A stretch of 64,000 bases of DNA from Achromobacter spanius (GTDB taxonomy: Bacteria > Pseudomonadota > Gammaproteobacteria > Burkholderiales > Burkholderiaceae_B). Shown in pieces: positions 44,831 to 54,524 of the stretch. Positions within the stretch are counted from its first letter, which is position 1. Every line of letters starts with the position of its first letter. The stretch covers positions 1,674,001-1,738,000 of the forward strand of contig NZ_CP025030.1 of the NCBI RefSeq assembly GCF_002812705.1, given 5' to 3'. The translations under genes and the position numbers were made by a program. The notes under the pieces are model-generated. The model did no database searches and was not told the origin of the DNA. It saw only the letters and a list, made by a program, of their open reading frames with translations.

Positions 44831-45214
44831 ATGAAAGCCCTAGCAACCGCACTCATGGTCACCGCAACCCTAGTCGGCATGTCCGCCGCTCACGCTGATG
44901 GCAAGACGCGTGAACAGGTTCAACAAGAACTGCAAGCCGCCAAGGCCGCCGGCCAGGTCACGTTTGGCGAACTGGATTACCCGCCCGCCGCCGTGCAGCA
45001 AACCAGCCTGACGCGCGATCAAGTCCAACAAGAACTGCAAGCCGCCAAAGCCGCCGGCCAAGTCACCTCTGCCGAGCTGGACTACCCGCCCAAGGCCGCC
45101 GTGTCGCAATCGGCCGGCAAGTCGCGCGAACAAGTTCGCCAGGAATTGGCTGAAGCCAAGGCCCGCGGCGAATACACCTTCGGTGAATTGGACTACCCGC
45201 CCAAGGGCAAGTAA
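44831..45214 (+). CDS. Exported DUF4148-type protein with three internal repeats
   Basis: A 127-residue secreted protein. A signal peptide (1-22, ending AHA) precedes three 29-residue repeats (24-52, 59-87, 96-124) of the pattern TREQVQQELxxAKAAGQVTFGELDYPP. Such Ala/Gln-rich DUF4148 proteins are frequent in Burkholderiales, and their role is unknown. Each repeat has a predicted helix followed by ELDYPP. A rho-independent terminator follows. Confidence 0.88.
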   Translation: MKALATALMVTATLVGMSAAHADGKTREQVQQELQAAKAAGQVTFGELDYPPAAVQQTSLTRDQVQQELQAAKAAGQVTSAELDYPPKAAVSQSAGKSREQVRQELAEAKARGEYTFGELDYPPKGK

Positions 45215-45254
45215 GGTTGCAAGCCCGGCTTGCGCGGGCACCCGGATGGTCACG

Positions 45255-45284
45255 AAACCCCTTGAGACGCCAAGGGGTTTTTTT
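45255..45284 (+). terminator. Terminator of the DUF4148 gene
   Basis: AACCCCTTG and CAAGGGGTT form a stem with an AGACGC loop, followed by a run of seven or more T. Confidence 0.92.
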
Positions 45285-45681
45285 ATCCTCGCTGACGCAA
45301 CGGCTTCCGCGATGGCGTGGTGATGTGGGGCGCCGCTGTGGTGTTTACGCCGCAAAACTGTACGCCGCTACCAACAACTGCTGTCAAAAAATCCCGCGCC
45401 GTGACGCCATCGCGCCGCCTGCCACCGGCAATAGCGAGTAAACATTCGTATTTGTTTTCAAGGCGTTAAGGCGCATCCCCAGGCGTTCTGACGTTTCAGC
45501 CGGCTGTCATTATCCCAGCCGTGGAAAGTAGTTCGTCAAAACCGGTGTTACTTCAAGTTGCACCAGGCCGGACACTAGATGTAGTGCAGACGCCGCTTGC
45601 GGATTGCAGCGGCACGCAGAAGCCCGTCGCTTGGACGGCGCGACTGCGCATGCCTTTTATCTCGCCATTTTGGGGACTTAT
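45285..45681. other. Long leader region upstream of the porin
   Basis: About 400 bp without a gene. It has a CACTA-GATG-TAGTG dyad near 45573-45586 and a CCGTC/GACGG stem at 45624-45638, which would lie in the porin leader. TTGCAC with TGTAGT downstream (about 45558-45586) is a weak promoter candidate. Confidence 0.45.
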
Positions 45682-46794
45682 ATGAAGAAGACGCTATTGG
45701 CCGTTGCGTTGCTGGCAGGCTCTGCCGGCGCCGCGCAAGCCGCCGACTCCGTAACGCTGTACGGCTTGATCGACGCGGGTATCGGCTACGAGCAAGTGAA
45801 GTTCAATGGGGCCAAGCAAAGCCGTTTTGGCGGCGTTCAAGGTGTCAGCAGCGGTTCGCGTTTCGGCCTGCGCGGCACGGAAGATCTGGGCGACGGCCTG
45901 CGCGCCGTGTTCACCCTGGAAGGCGGCTTCGGTCCCATGAACGGCAAGTCGGCGCAGAACGGCCGCCTGTTCGGTCGTCAAGCCACCGTGGGCCTGGACA
46001 GCGATTCCTGGGGCCGCCTGGAATTCGGTCGTCAAACGAACCTGGCGTCGAAGTACTTCGGTTCGATCGACCCGTTCTCGATCAGCTACAACACCGCCAA
46101 CATGGGTACGACGTTCGGCAGCGCCAACACGATGCGCCTGGACAACATGGTGCTGTATCAAACCCCCAGCCTGGGCGGCTTCAAGGCCGGCATCGGCTAT
46201 TCGTTCAGCGCCGATGACACCGTCAGCGACACCACGCAGACCGGCTTCGCCACCGGCGACAACAACCGTGTGCTGACCGTTGGCATGCAGTACGTGAACG
46301 GCCCCTTGAACCTGGCCGCGGCCTATGACCGCTTCGATCCGACCAACGATCGCGTTGGCGGCAAGAGCGCGGCTCGCATCCAGGAATACATCATCGGCGG
46401 TTCGTACGACTTTGAGGTCGTGAAGCTGGCGGCCGCTTTTGGCCAGACCCGCGACGGCTGGTTCGTGGGTCAGAACATGGGCACCACGCCGGAAGGCATG
46501 AACACGCTGGGCTCGTTCAAGCTGGCCGACGGCTTTCGCGCCAACTCGTACATGATCGGCGCCACCGTGCCCTTGGGCCGCCACGCCGTGTTCGGTTCCT
46601 GGCAGCGCGCGACCGCCGGCAACGACAAGCTCACGGGCGATGACGCCACGTTCAACGTCTACAGCCTGGGCTACACCTACGACTTCACCAAGCGCACCAA
46701 CCTGTACGCCTACGCCTCCTATGGCGACAACTATGCGTTCCAGCACGACGCGCGCGACACCGCCGTTGCCGTCGGCGTGCGCCACCGTTTCTAA
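45682..46794 (+). CDS. Trimeric general porin (Gram-negative porin family)
   Basis: A 370-residue outer-membrane porin. The signal peptide (1-20, MKKTLLAVALLAGSAGAAQA) is followed by SVTLYGLIDAGIGYE, the usual first strand of betaproteobacterial porins. RFGLRGTEDLGDGLRAVFTLE, GRLFGRQATVGL and the C-terminal aromatic DTAVAVGVRHRF complete the barrel. The ATG at 45682 follows GGGGA; a longer upstream frame would block the signal peptide. The pore solute is not predictable. Confidence 0.93.
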   Translation: MKKTLLAVALLAGSAGAAQAADSVTLYGLIDAGIGYEQVKFNGAKQSRFGGVQGVSSGSRFGLRGTEDLGDGLRAVFTLEGGFGPMNGKSAQNGRLFGRQATVGLDSDSWGRLEFGRQTNLASKYFGSIDPFSISYNTANMGTTFGSANTMRLDNMVLYQTPSLGGFKAGIGYSFSADDTVSDTTQTGFATGDNNRVLTVGMQYVNGPLNLAAAYDRFDPTNDRVGGKSAARIQEYIIGGSYDFEVVKLAAAFGQTRDGWFVGQNMGTTPEGMNTLGSFKLADGFRANSYMIGATVPLGRHAVFGSWQRATAGNDKLTGDDATFNVYSLGYTYDFTKRTNLYAYASYGDNYAFQHDARDTAVAVGVRHRF

Positions 46795-46907
46795 ACGACG
46801 GGGCGCCTGACCGGACCCTGCTGAATGCGCGGCTTATCTCCGTACGCCGCCGAGTGACAGCAACCCCCGCCTGGGTCCGGCCGGGCGCATTCGACGCTCA
46901 GAAGGGA

Positions 46908-46929
46908 AGGGCCTCCATCTGGAGGCCCT
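46908..46929. terminator. Hairpin between porin and ilvA
   Basis: AGGGCCTCC (46908-46916) and GGAGGCCCT (46921-46929) form a perfect 9-bp stem with loop ATCT between convergent genes. The T runs are interrupted, so strength is uncertain. Confidence 0.6.
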
Positions 46930-46956
46930 CTCGCATTCTGGCGCTGTGTTTGTTGT

Positions 46957-48465
46957 CTACAGGAACAGCTTGTAGGCCGGGTTCTCGGTTTCGTTCCAAT
47001 GCGGGTAGCCCAATTCGGCCACAAACGTGCGGAACTGCTTCTTGTCCGTGGGCGGCACCTGGATGCCGATCAGGATGCGCCCGTAGTCCGCGCCCTGGTT
47101 CCGGTAATGGAAGAGGCTGATGTTCCAGTCCGGGTTCATCGCGTTCAAGAAACGCATCAGCGCGCCGGGGCGCTCGGGAAACTCAAAGCGATACAGCAAT
47201 TCGTTGCGCGCCAGCGCTGAACGCCCGCCCACCATGTGGCGCAGGTGCGTCTTGGCCATTTCGTCGTGGGTCAGGTCCAGCGTGTCGAAGCCATGGCGAC
47301 GGAAGTTGGCCGCGATCTTGTCAGGCTCGGTCGCGGACGACACCTGGATACCGACGAACACGTGCGCACGGTCCGCGTCGGAAATACGGTAGTTGAATTC
47401 AGTGACGCTGCGTTCACCGACCAGTTCGCAGAAACGGCGGAAGCTGCCGCGTTGCTCGGGCATCGTTACCGCAAACACGGCTTCGCGCATTTCGCCGACT
47501 TCGGCGCGTTCGGCCACGAAGCGCAGGCGGTCGAAGTTCATGTTGGCGCCGCAGGCAATCGCCACCAGCGTCTTGCCTTTCAGATGGTGCTCGGCCGCGT
47601 ACTGCTTGGCGCCGGCCACTGCCATGGCGCCCGCCGGTTCCAGGACGCTGCGCGTGTCCTGGAACACGTCCTTGATGGCGGCGCAGATCGAATCCGTGTT
47701 GACCACCACGAAGTCGTCCACGTACTGGCGCGTGAGCTTGAAGGTTTCCACGCCCACCATCTTGACGGCGGTGCCATCCGAAAACAGGCCGACGTCGTTC
47801 AACTGCACTCGGCGACCGGCGCGCACGCTGCGCAGCATGGCGTCGGAATCTTCGGTCTGCACGCCAATGATCTTGATCTCGGGCCGCAGTTGCTTGATGT
47901 AGGCCGCGACGCCGGAGATCAGACCGCCTCCGCCGATGGCCACGAAGATGGCGTCGATCGGCCCCGGGTGCTGGCGCAAGATCTCCATGCCTACCGTGCC
48001 CTGGCCGGCGATCACGTCGGGGTCGTCAAAGGGATGGACGAACGTCAGCTTCTCTTTTTTCTCAAGAATCTGCGCATGCGCGAAGGCGTCGGTGAAGCTC
48101 TCGCCCGCCAGGACCACTTCGCCACCCAGGCGGCGCACCGCGTCGATCTTCACTTGCGGGCTGGTGGTGGGCATGACGATGACGGCGCGGCAACCCAGGC
48201 GGCTGGCGGCCAGCGCCACGCCTTGCGCGTGGTTACCGGCCGAGGCCGCGATGACGCCCCGGTTCAGCGCGGCTGGGGTCAGGTTGGCCATCTTGTTGTA
48301 GGCGCCGCGCAGCTTGAAACTGAACACCGCCTGAGTATCTTCGCGCTTGAGCAGCACCGTGTTGGAAATCCGCGCGGATAGCTGGGGCGCGGCTTCCAGC
48401 GGTGACTCGACCGCTACGTCGTAAACCTTCGAAGTCAGGATGCGTTTCAGATAATCAGTGGACAT
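46957..48465 (-). CDS. ilvA: Threonine ammonia-lyase, biosynthetic
   Basis: A 502-residue PLP enzyme converting threonine to 2-oxobutyrate, the committed step to isoleucine. The Schiff-base Lys is K51 in FSFKLRGAYNK. SAGNHAQGVALAA and the Gly-rich AIGGGGLISG phosphate cup are intact. Two C-terminal ACT-like regulatory domains (about 325-500; AVTMPEQRGSFRRFCELVG and FEFPERPGALMRFLNAM) indicate allosteric control by isoleucine/valine. It is convergent with the porin. Confidence 0.95.
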   Translation of the reverse strand: MSTDYLKRILTSKVYDVAVESPLEAAPQLSARISNTVLLKREDTQAVFSFKLRGAYNKMANLTPAALNRGVIAASAGNHAQGVALAASRLGCRAVIVMPTTSPQVKIDAVRRLGGEVVLAGESFTDAFAHAQILEKKEKLTFVHPFDDPDVIAGQGTVGMEILRQHPGPIDAIFVAIGGGGLISGVAAYIKQLRPEIKIIGVQTEDSDAMLRSVRAGRRVQLNDVGLFSDGTAVKMVGVETFKLTRQYVDDFVVVNTDSICAAIKDVFQDTRSVLEPAGAMAVAGAKQYAAEHHLKGKTLVAIACGANMNFDRLRFVAERAEVGEMREAVFAVTMPEQRGSFRRFCELVGERSVTEFNYRISDADRAHVFVGIQVSSATEPDKIAANFRRHGFDTLDLTHDEMAKTHLRHMVGGRSALARNELLYRFEFPERPGALMRFLNAMNPDWNISLFHYRNQGADYGRILIGIQVPPTDKKQFRTFVAELGYPHWNETENPAYKLFL

Positions 48466-48622
48466 GGACCGCGCAAGAGCAAGAGTGAGGACTGGGCCAG
48501 ATTATTGCAGGGAATGCCGCGCCGCCAGAAAAGGTTTGTCGTGGCGATGGCGCGGCGGCGCCAAGGGCGGCCGATTCGATTCCTGATCTTCATTGGACCG
48601 GGCGCGGCTACACTCGCTCCTC

Positions 48623-49159
48623 ATGGAAGAAAGCCTTTTATCCGCTGTTCAGTGGTTGCTGGGAATGTTGGCGCTGCCCTCGGTGGGCTTGTCCGCCATT
48701 TTTACGGTATCGCTCGTTTCCGCCACCTTGCTGCCGCTGGGCTCCGAGCCGGCGGTGTTTGGCTACATCAAGCTGTCGCCCGACATGTTTTGGCCGGCCA
48801 TCCTGGTGGCGACGGCCGGCAACACCGTGGGCGGGGCGATCAGCTACTGGATGGGCGTGGGCGCCGAAAAAGCCGTGCATCGCTGGAAGGAAAAACACCC
48901 GCACCCTCATCCCGACGCCACCGAAAGCGGGCGGATGCGGGGCCGCTGGAATGAGCGCGCCCACGATTGGCTGCACCGCATGGGCCCGCCGGCCTTGCTG
49001 CTGTCCTGGTTGCCCGCCGTGGGCGACCCGCTGTGCGCCGTGGCGGGCTGGCTGCGTTTGTCGTTCTGGCCCTGCATGCTTTATATGGCCATCGGCAAAT
49101 TCCTGCGCTATCTGGTCATGACGGCCAGCCTGCTGTGGTTCTTCCCGGGCCAGATCTAA
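48623..49159 (+). CDS. YqaA/DedA-like small membrane protein
   Basis: A 178-residue inner-membrane protein with about four hydrophobic segments (WLLGMLALPSVGLSAIFTVSLVSATLLPLGSEPAV, PAILVATAGNTVGGAISYWMGV, ALLLSWLPAVGDPLCAVAGWLRL, PCMLYMAIGKFLRYLVMTASLLWFF). It matches the YqaA family, distantly related to DedA/SNARE-associated proteins. E-P near residue 36 and the GD-P-L loop are typical. Function is unknown; DedA relatives act in lipid scrambling or membrane homeostasis. The ATG at 48623 is preferred over an in-frame TTG at 48593. Confidence 0.82.
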   Translation: MEESLLSAVQWLLGMLALPSVGLSAIFTVSLVSATLLPLGSEPAVFGYIKLSPDMFWPAILVATAGNTVGGAISYWMGVGAEKAVHRWKEKHPHPHPDATESGRMRGRWNERAHDWLHRMGPPALLLSWLPAVGDPLCAVAGWLRLSFWPCMLYMAIGKFLRYLVMTASLLWFFPGQI

Positions 49160-49206
49160 GCACTGACGTTGAACTTAAATGGGGACGGGTAACGCCGGTT
49201 TCCTCG

Positions 49207-49258
49207 TGCCATTGGCCGGCTTCCCAGGGTTATTTGGGGTCAAGTCCGGCCAATGGCA
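49207..49258. promoter_or_regulatory. 13-bp inverted repeat before the FAD/Fe-S gene
   Basis: TGCCATTGGCCGG (49207-49219) and CCGGCCAATGGCA (49246-49258) are perfect complements separated by 26 bases. A T6 run (49267-49272) lies eight bases further on, 20 bp before the ATG at 49292. It can be read as a terminator or attenuator, or as a pair of operator half-sites for a GntR-type regulator. Confidence 0.55.
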
Positions 49259-49291
49259 TAAAATAATTTTTTATGGGCCCCTCTTGCCGCC

Positions 49292-52200
49292 ATGAACGCC
49301 CCACTCGCTAGCCACATTTTGAACGGGGCGATGCCGCCCGCGACACCCGCGCGACTGCGCGAAATCCCCTACAACTACACGTCGTTTTCCGACCGCGAGA
49401 TTGTCGGCCGGCTACTGGGCGATGACGCCTGGAGCTTGCTGACCGACCTGCGCGGCGAGCGCCGCACGGGCCGTTCCGCGCGGATGCTGTACGAAGTGCT
49501 GGGCGATATCTGGGTGGTGCGGCGCAATCCGTACCTGCAGGACGACCTGCTGGACAATCCCAAGCGGCGCAAGCAGTTGATCGATGCCCTGCACCATCGC
49601 CTGGGCGAGATCGACCGCCGCCGCGAACCGGGCATACCCACCGAAGCAGGCCATGATCCGCATCGCGACGAAAAGGTGGTTGGCCTGTTGGCCCGCGCCC
49701 GTTCCGCGATTGCCGCCTTCGAAGGGGAATTCGACCAGACCACCATGATGCGCAAACAGGCGCAGAAGGTGCTGGGCCGCATCACCGCGCGCGACAACAT
49801 CAAGTTCGACGGCCTGTCGCGTGTATCCCACGTGACGGACGCCACCGACTGGCGTGTGGAATACCCGTTCGTGGTGCTGACGCCCGATTCCGAAGATGAG
49901 ATCGCCGCGCTGGTCACCGCCTGTATCGAGCTGGGCCTGACCATTGTTCCGCGTGGCGGCGGCACGGGCTATACCGGCGGCGCCATCCCGCTGACCTGGA
50001 AATCGGCCGTCATCAACACCGAAAAATTCGACAAGCTGGGCAAGGTCGAGTCCTGTATCTTGCCCGGGCTGACCGAGCCCGTGGCCGTCATCCACGCCGG
50101 CGCCGGCGTGGTGACCAAGCGCGTGTCTGAAGCGGCCGAAGCCGCGGGCTTTGTCTTCGCGGTGGACCCGACCTCGGCCGAAGCGTCGTGCGTGGGTGGC
50201 AACATCGCCATGAACGCGGGCGGCAAGAAGGCCGTGCTGTGGGGCACCGCGCTGGACAACCTGGCCTGGTGGCGCATGGTGGATCCGGACGGCAACTGGC
50301 TGGAAGTCACCCGCCTGGAACACAACATGGGCAAGATCCATGACGTGGACACGGCGCGCTTCGAACTCAAGTGGTTCGATGGCAAGGGCAAGCCCGGCGA
50401 GCGTCTCTTGAAGACCGAACTGCTGGAAATCAAGGGCCGCGTGTTCCGCAAGGAAGGCCTGGGCAAGGACGTTACCGACAAGTTCCTGGCCGGCCTGCCC
50501 GGCATCCAGAAGGAAGGTTGCGACGGCCTGATCACGTCGGCGCGCTGGGTGCTGCACCGCATGCCGCGCCACACGCGCACCGTCTGTATGGAATTCTTCG
50601 GGCAGGCGCGCGACGCCATCCCGTCGATTGTCGAGGTCAAGGGCTACCTGGACGGCGAAGGCAAGGCGCGCGGCGCCATCCTGGCCGGCCTGGAGCACCT
50701 GGACGAACGCTATCTGCGCGCGGTCGGCTACGCCACCAAGAGCAAGCGCGGCGTGCTGCCCAAGATGGTCTTGATTGGCGATATCGTCGGTGACGACGAT
50801 GACGCGGTGGCCGCCGCCGCCAGCGAAGTCGTGCGCCTGGCCAACACGCGCCATGGCGAAGGCTTTGTGGCCGTGAGCCCCGAGGCGCGCAAGAAATTCT
50901 GGCTGGACCGCTCGCGCACCGCCGCGATCGCGCGTCACACCAACGCCTTCAAGATCAACGAAGACGTGGTGATTCCGCTGCCCCGCATGGGCGAATACAC
51001 GGATCACATCGAACGCATCAACATCGAACTGTCGACCAGCAACAAGCTGAAGCTGCTGGGTGCGCTGGACGCCTACCTGTGCACGCCGCTGCCCATCGGC
51101 AAGGCCGACGATGCGGACATCGACAGCACCCGTGCCGAAGTGTTGGCCGAACGCACGCGCCAGGCGCTTGAGCTGCTGGGCAGTGTGCGCCAGCGCTGGC
51201 AATGGCTGCTGGACAACCTGGACCTGCCGCTGGCGCAGGCGCTGCCTGAACTGCAAGCGCTGGGCCTGGGCGACGTGCAAGCCGCGCTGACCGACCGCCT
51301 GGCCGCGCAACCCACCGCGCGCCTGTTCGACGTGGTGCAGGACCGCACGATCCGCGTGTCCTGGAAGACCGAAGTACTGCCAGGCTTGCAGCGTGCATTT
51401 TCGGGCGCGGCGTACAAGAAGATCGTCGACGAGCTGATCGCCATCCATGGCCGCGTGCTGAAGAGCCGCGTGTTCGTGGCGCTGCACATGCACGCCGGCG
51501 ACGGCAACGTGCACACCAACATCCCGGTCAACTCGGACGACTACGAGATGCTGCGCGAGGCCCACCAGGCTGTCGACCGCATCATGCAGATTGCCCGCGA
51601 CCTGGACGGCGTGATTTCCGGCGAACACGGCATCGGCCTGACCAAGTATGAATTCCTGACCGAAGCCGAGCTGGCGCCGTTCCAGGACTACAAGCGCCGC
51701 GTCGACCCCAACGGCCACTTCAACGCGGGCAAGCTGATGCCCGGCGCCGATTTGCGCCACGCCTGGACGCCCAGCTTCAACCTGATGGGCCATGAGTCGC
51801 TGATCATGCAGCAAAGCGACATCGGCGCCATCTCGGAATCCATCAAGGACTGCCTGCGCTGCGGCAAGTGCAAGCCGGTGTGCGCCACGCACGTGCCGCG
51901 CGCCAACCTGCTGTATTCGCCGCGCAACAAGATTCTGGCGACCTCGCTGCTGGTCGAAGCCTTCTTGTACGAAGAGCAGACGCGGCGCGGCGTCAGTCTG
52001 AAGCACTGGGAAGAGTTCGAAGACGTGGCGGACCACTGCACGGTTTGCCACAAGTGCTACAACCCCTGTCCGGTGGATATCGACTTCGGCGACGTGTCGA
52101 TGAACATGCGCGCCGTGCTGCGCCGCATGGGTCGCAAGTCTTTCAACCCGGGCACGGCCAGCGCCATGTTCTTCTTGAACGCGAAGGACCCGGCCACCAT

Positions 52201-53251
52201 CAACGCCACGCGCAAGGCGATGGTGGGCGTGGGCTACAAGGTCCAGCGCGCCGCGCATGACTTGTTTTCCGGATTGGTGAAGAAGCAGACGGCCAAGCCG
52301 CCGGCCACCGTGGGCAAGCCGCCGCTGCGCGAGCAGGTCATTCACTTCGTGAACAAGAAGATGCCGGGCGGGTTGCCGAAGCAGGCTGCGCGCAAGCTGC
52401 TGGATATCGAAGACGCGAACTACGTGCCGATCATCCGCGACCCCAAGGCCACGACCGCCGATACGGAAGCCGTGTTCTATTTCCCGGGTTGCGGTTCAGA
52501 GCGCCTGTTCTCGCAAGTGGGCCTGGCCACGCAAGCCATGCTGTGGCATGCGGGCGTGCAGACGGTGTTGCCGCCAGGTTATCTGTGCTGCGGCTATCCC
52601 CAGCGCGGCAACGGCATGACGGATAAGGCCGAGCAGATCATCACTGATAACCGGGTGCTGTTCCACCGGGTCGCCAATACGCTGAACTACCTGGACATCA
52701 AGACGGTGGTGGTTAGTTGCGGCACCTGCTATGACCAGTTGTCGGGCTATGAATTCGACAAGATCTTCCCGGGCTGCCGTCTGATCGACATCCACGAGTA
52801 TTTGCTGGAAAAGGGCATCAAGCTGGAAGGCGCCAAGGGCGTGCGCTATATGTATCACGACCCCTGCCACACGCCGATGAAGCTGCAAGAGCCGATGAAG
52901 ACGGTGCGGGCGCTGGTGGGCGATGAGGCCATCAAGAGCGACCGCTGCTGCGGGGAATCGGGCACGCTGGCGGTCAGCCGGCCGGATATCTCGACGCAGG
53001 TGCGTTTCCGCAAGCAGGAAGAATTGCTGAAGGGCGACGCGGCGCTGCGCGGAGACGGTTTCGCGGGCGACATAAAGGTGCTGACGTCGTGCCCGTCGTG
53101 CTTGCAGGGGCTGTCGCGCTATGAGGGCGACGTCAAGATGGAAGCGGATTACATCGTTGTCGAGATGGCCCGGCACATTCTGGGTGAAGGGTGGATGGAA
53201 GATTACGTGAAGCGCGCGAACGCGGGCGGGATTGAGCGGGTGCTGGTGTGA
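49292..53251 (+). CDS. FAD-linked oxidase fused to Fe-S/CCG subunit (DUF3683 protein)
   Basis: A 1319-residue single-chain dehydrogenase. The N-terminal 150 residues (DUF3683-like, [17 protein letters not shown]) precede an FAD-binding PCMH domain (about 185-350, [15 protein letters not shown]), then an FAD-oxidase C domain (up to about 820; [30 protein letters not shown]). Two 4Fe-4S clusters start at C854 ([11 protein letters not shown]) and C916 ([11 protein letters not shown]), and two CCG domains follow (GCGSERL about 1066, HDPCHTP about 1190, CCGESG about 1219). It probably oxidises a D-2-hydroxyacid such as D-lactate or D-2-hydroxyglutarate and passes electrons to quinone. Its stop is part of a REP-like element. 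Confidence 0.88.
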   Translation: MNAPLASHILNGAMPPATPARLREIPYNYTSFSDREIVGRLLGDDAWSLLTDLRGERRTGRSARMLYEVLGDIWVVRRNPYLQDDLLDNPKRRKQLIDALHHRLGEIDRRREPGIPTEAGHDPHRDEKVVGLLARARSAIAAFEGEFDQTTMMRKQAQKVLGRITARDNIKFDGLSRVSHVTDATDWRVEYPFVVLTPDSEDEIAALVTACIELGLTIVPRGGGTGYTGGAIPLTWKSAVINTEKFDKLGKVESCILPGLTEPVAVIHAGAGVVTKRVSEAAEAAGFVFAVDPTSAEASCVGGNIAMNAGGKKAVLWGTALDNLAWWRMVDPDGNWLEVTRLEHNMGKIHDVDTARFELKWFDGKGKPGERLLKTELLEIKGRVFRKEGLGKDVTDKFLAGLPGIQKEGCDGLITSARWVLHRMPRHTRTVCMEFFGQARDAIPSIVEVKGYLDGEGKARGAILAGLEHLDERYLRAVGYATKSKRGVLPKMVLIGDIVGDDDDAVAAAASEVVRLANTRHGEGFVAVSPEARKKFWLDRSRTAAIARHTNAFKINEDVVIPLPRMGEYTDHIERINIELSTSNKLKLLGALDAYLCTPLPIGKADDADIDSTRAEVLAERTRQALELLGSVRQRWQWLLDNLDLPLAQALPELQALGLGDVQAALTDRLAAQPTARLFDVVQDRTIRVSWKTEVLPGLQRAFSGAAYKKIVDELIAIHGRVLKSRVFVALHMHAGDGNVHTNIPVNSDDYEMLREAHQAVDRIMQIARDLDGVISGEHGIGLTKYEFLTEAELAPFQDYKRRVDPNGHFNAGKLMPGADLRHAWTPSFNLMGHESLIMQQSDIGAISESIKDCLRCGKCKPVCATHVPRANLLYSPRNKILATSLLVEAFLYEEQTRRGVSLKHWEEFEDVADHCTVCHKCYNPCPVDIDFGDVSMNMRAVLRRMGRKSFNPGTASAMFFLNAKDPATINATRKAMVGVGYKVQRAAHDLFSGLVKKQTAKPPATVGKPPLREQVIHFVNKKMPGGLPKQAARKLLDIEDANYVPIIRDPKATTADTEAVFYFPGCGSERLFSQVGLATQAMLWHAGVQTVLPPGYLCCGYPQRGNGMTDKAEQIITDNRVLFHRVANTLNYLDIKTVVVSCGTCYDQLSGYEFDKIFPGCRLIDIHEYLLEKGIKLEGAKGVRYMYHDPCHTPMKLQEPMKTVRALVGDEAIKSDRCCGESGTLAVSRPDISTQVRFRKQEELLKGDAALRGDGFAGDIKVLTSCPSCLQGLSRYEGDVKMEADYIVVEMARHILGEGWMEDYVKRANAGGIERVLV

Positions 53252-53314
53252 TGGGTTGCGCGCGAAATTGACTTGGGATTTTCTTGGCGATTGTGCGCGC
53301 TTCACCCATCTTCG
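53249..53314 (+). repeat. REP-like palindrome, copy G
   Basis: The left end TGATGGGTTGCGCGCGAAATT contains the TGA stop of the upstream gene in its first three bases; the right end is GTGCGCGCTTCACCCATCTTCG. It has the same family ends as the 43-kb cluster with a diverged core. Confidence 0.75.
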
Positions 53315-53340
53315 CGGTACCTGGCACCTTCCCGACATCA

Positions 53341-53380
53341 AAAAAAACCCGCGTCAGCCTAAGCTGAACGCGGGTTTTTT
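53341..53380. terminator. Bidirectional terminator
   Basis: A run of A, then CCCGCGTCAGC, loop CTAA, GCTGAACGCGGG with a one-base bulge, and TTTTTT. It lies between the convergent FAD/Fe-S and Bug genes. Confidence 0.92.
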
Positions 53381-53394
53381 AACGGCTGACCGGA

Positions 53395-54363
53395 TTATTC
53401 CAGCTTGATGTTCGCCTTCTTGATCACGTCTGCCCACGCGCTGCGCTCTTGTTCGGCGTAGGCCTTGAAGTCTTGCGCGGACATCGGCATCGGGATCACG
53501 CCCATGTCCAGCATCTTCTTGGATACGGCGTCGCTTTTCAGCGTGGCGTCCAGGTCGGCCGACAGCTTCTTCACCACCGCTTCCGGCACGCCGGCGGGGC
53601 CGACCAGGCCTTGCCAGGCGTAGGCCGTGAAATTGGCCACGCCTTGTTCTGCCATCGTCGGGGTGTCGGGCAGCACCGACAGGCGTTCCGGCGTGGCGGC
53701 GGCCAGGACGCGCAGCTTGCCGGCCTTGACGTTCGGCAAGCCGGAAGCCAGGTCGATAAACATCACATCCACCTGTCCACCCAGAAGATCCTGGATGGCG
53801 GGGGCCGCGCCCTTGTAAGGTACGTGCAGCAGGTCCGCCCCGGTGCGCTGCTTGAAAAGCTCAAGCGCCAGATGGTGCGGCGAGCCCGCGCCGGCCGAGG
53901 CCGCGCTCAGCTTGCCCGGTTCTTTCTTCGCGGCGGCCAGCACGTCGTCCACCGTCTTGTACGGCGAATTGACGTTCACGGCCAGCAGCAGCGGGAACTT
54001 GGCGATGCCGCCGATGTAGGTGAACTTGGCCGGATCGTAGGACAGCTTCGCGTACAGCGACGAATTGAATGCCAGCGTGCCTGAATCCGCCGTGCCGACC
54101 ATATAGCCGGTGGGGTCGGCTTGCGCGATGGCGGTGGCGCCGATGATGGTGGCCGCGCCCGGGCGGTTTTCCACCACGATGGTCTGGCCCAGCGGCTTTT
54201 CCAGGCCGCTGGCGACCGTGCGGGCGACCACGTCGGTGCCGCCGCCTGCCGGGTACGGCACGATCCAGCGGATCGGCTGGGTGGGCCAGGATTGGGCGGA
54301 AGCCGTGGCGGCGGCCAGCGACAGGGCGGCCAGCGCCAACAGGCGCCGTGCGGGATGGTGCAT
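53395..54363 (-). CDS. Bug-family (TctC) periplasmic solute receptor
   Basis: A 322-residue tripartite-tricarboxylate-transporter receptor of the Bug family, greatly expanded in Bordetella and relatives. A signal peptide (1-23, ending ASA) is followed by the family start WPTQPIRWIVPYPAGGGTDVVARTVA. The conserved ligand loops GATAIAQADPTGYMVG, PHHLALELFKQRTG and LHVPYKGAAPAIQDLLGGQVDVMF are present. It is an orphan receptor: no tctA or tctB is adjacent. The ligand is unknown. Confidence 0.92.
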   Translation of the reverse strand: MHHPARRLLALAALSLAAATASAQSWPTQPIRWIVPYPAGGGTDVVARTVASGLEKPLGQTIVVENRPGAATIIGATAIAQADPTGYMVGTADSGTLAFNSSLYAKLSYDPAKFTYIGGIAKFPLLLAVNVNSPYKTVDDVLAAAKKEPGKLSAASAGAGSPHHLALELFKQRTGADLLHVPYKGAAPAIQDLLGGQVDVMFIDLASGLPNVKAGKLRVLAAATPERLSVLPDTPTMAEQGVANFTAYAWQGLVGPAGVPEAVVKKLSADLDATLKSDAVSKKMLDMGVIPMPMSAQDFKAYAEQERSAWADVIKKANIKLE

Positions 54364-54480
54364 GGGGTGTCTCCTCGTGCGGGATCAAAGATTGAGCGCG
54401 ACGCGGGCGCTTCTTGTTCTGCGCCGTCAGTCCGCGCTGCTATTTTTTGCGCCGCTATTATGCTCGCGTTCCACGCGAAA

Positions 54481-54500
54481 AGGGGGCCGGCCGGCCCCCT
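54481..54500 (-). terminator. Terminator after yggS
   Basis: AGGGGGCCGGCCGGCCCCCT is a perfect 20-bp palindrome flanked by AAAA and GTTTT. On the minus strand it follows the yggS stop by 24 bp and is followed by TTTT. Confidence 0.75.
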
Positions 54501-54524
54501 GTTTTCCCGCATGCGCGTGTCGTG

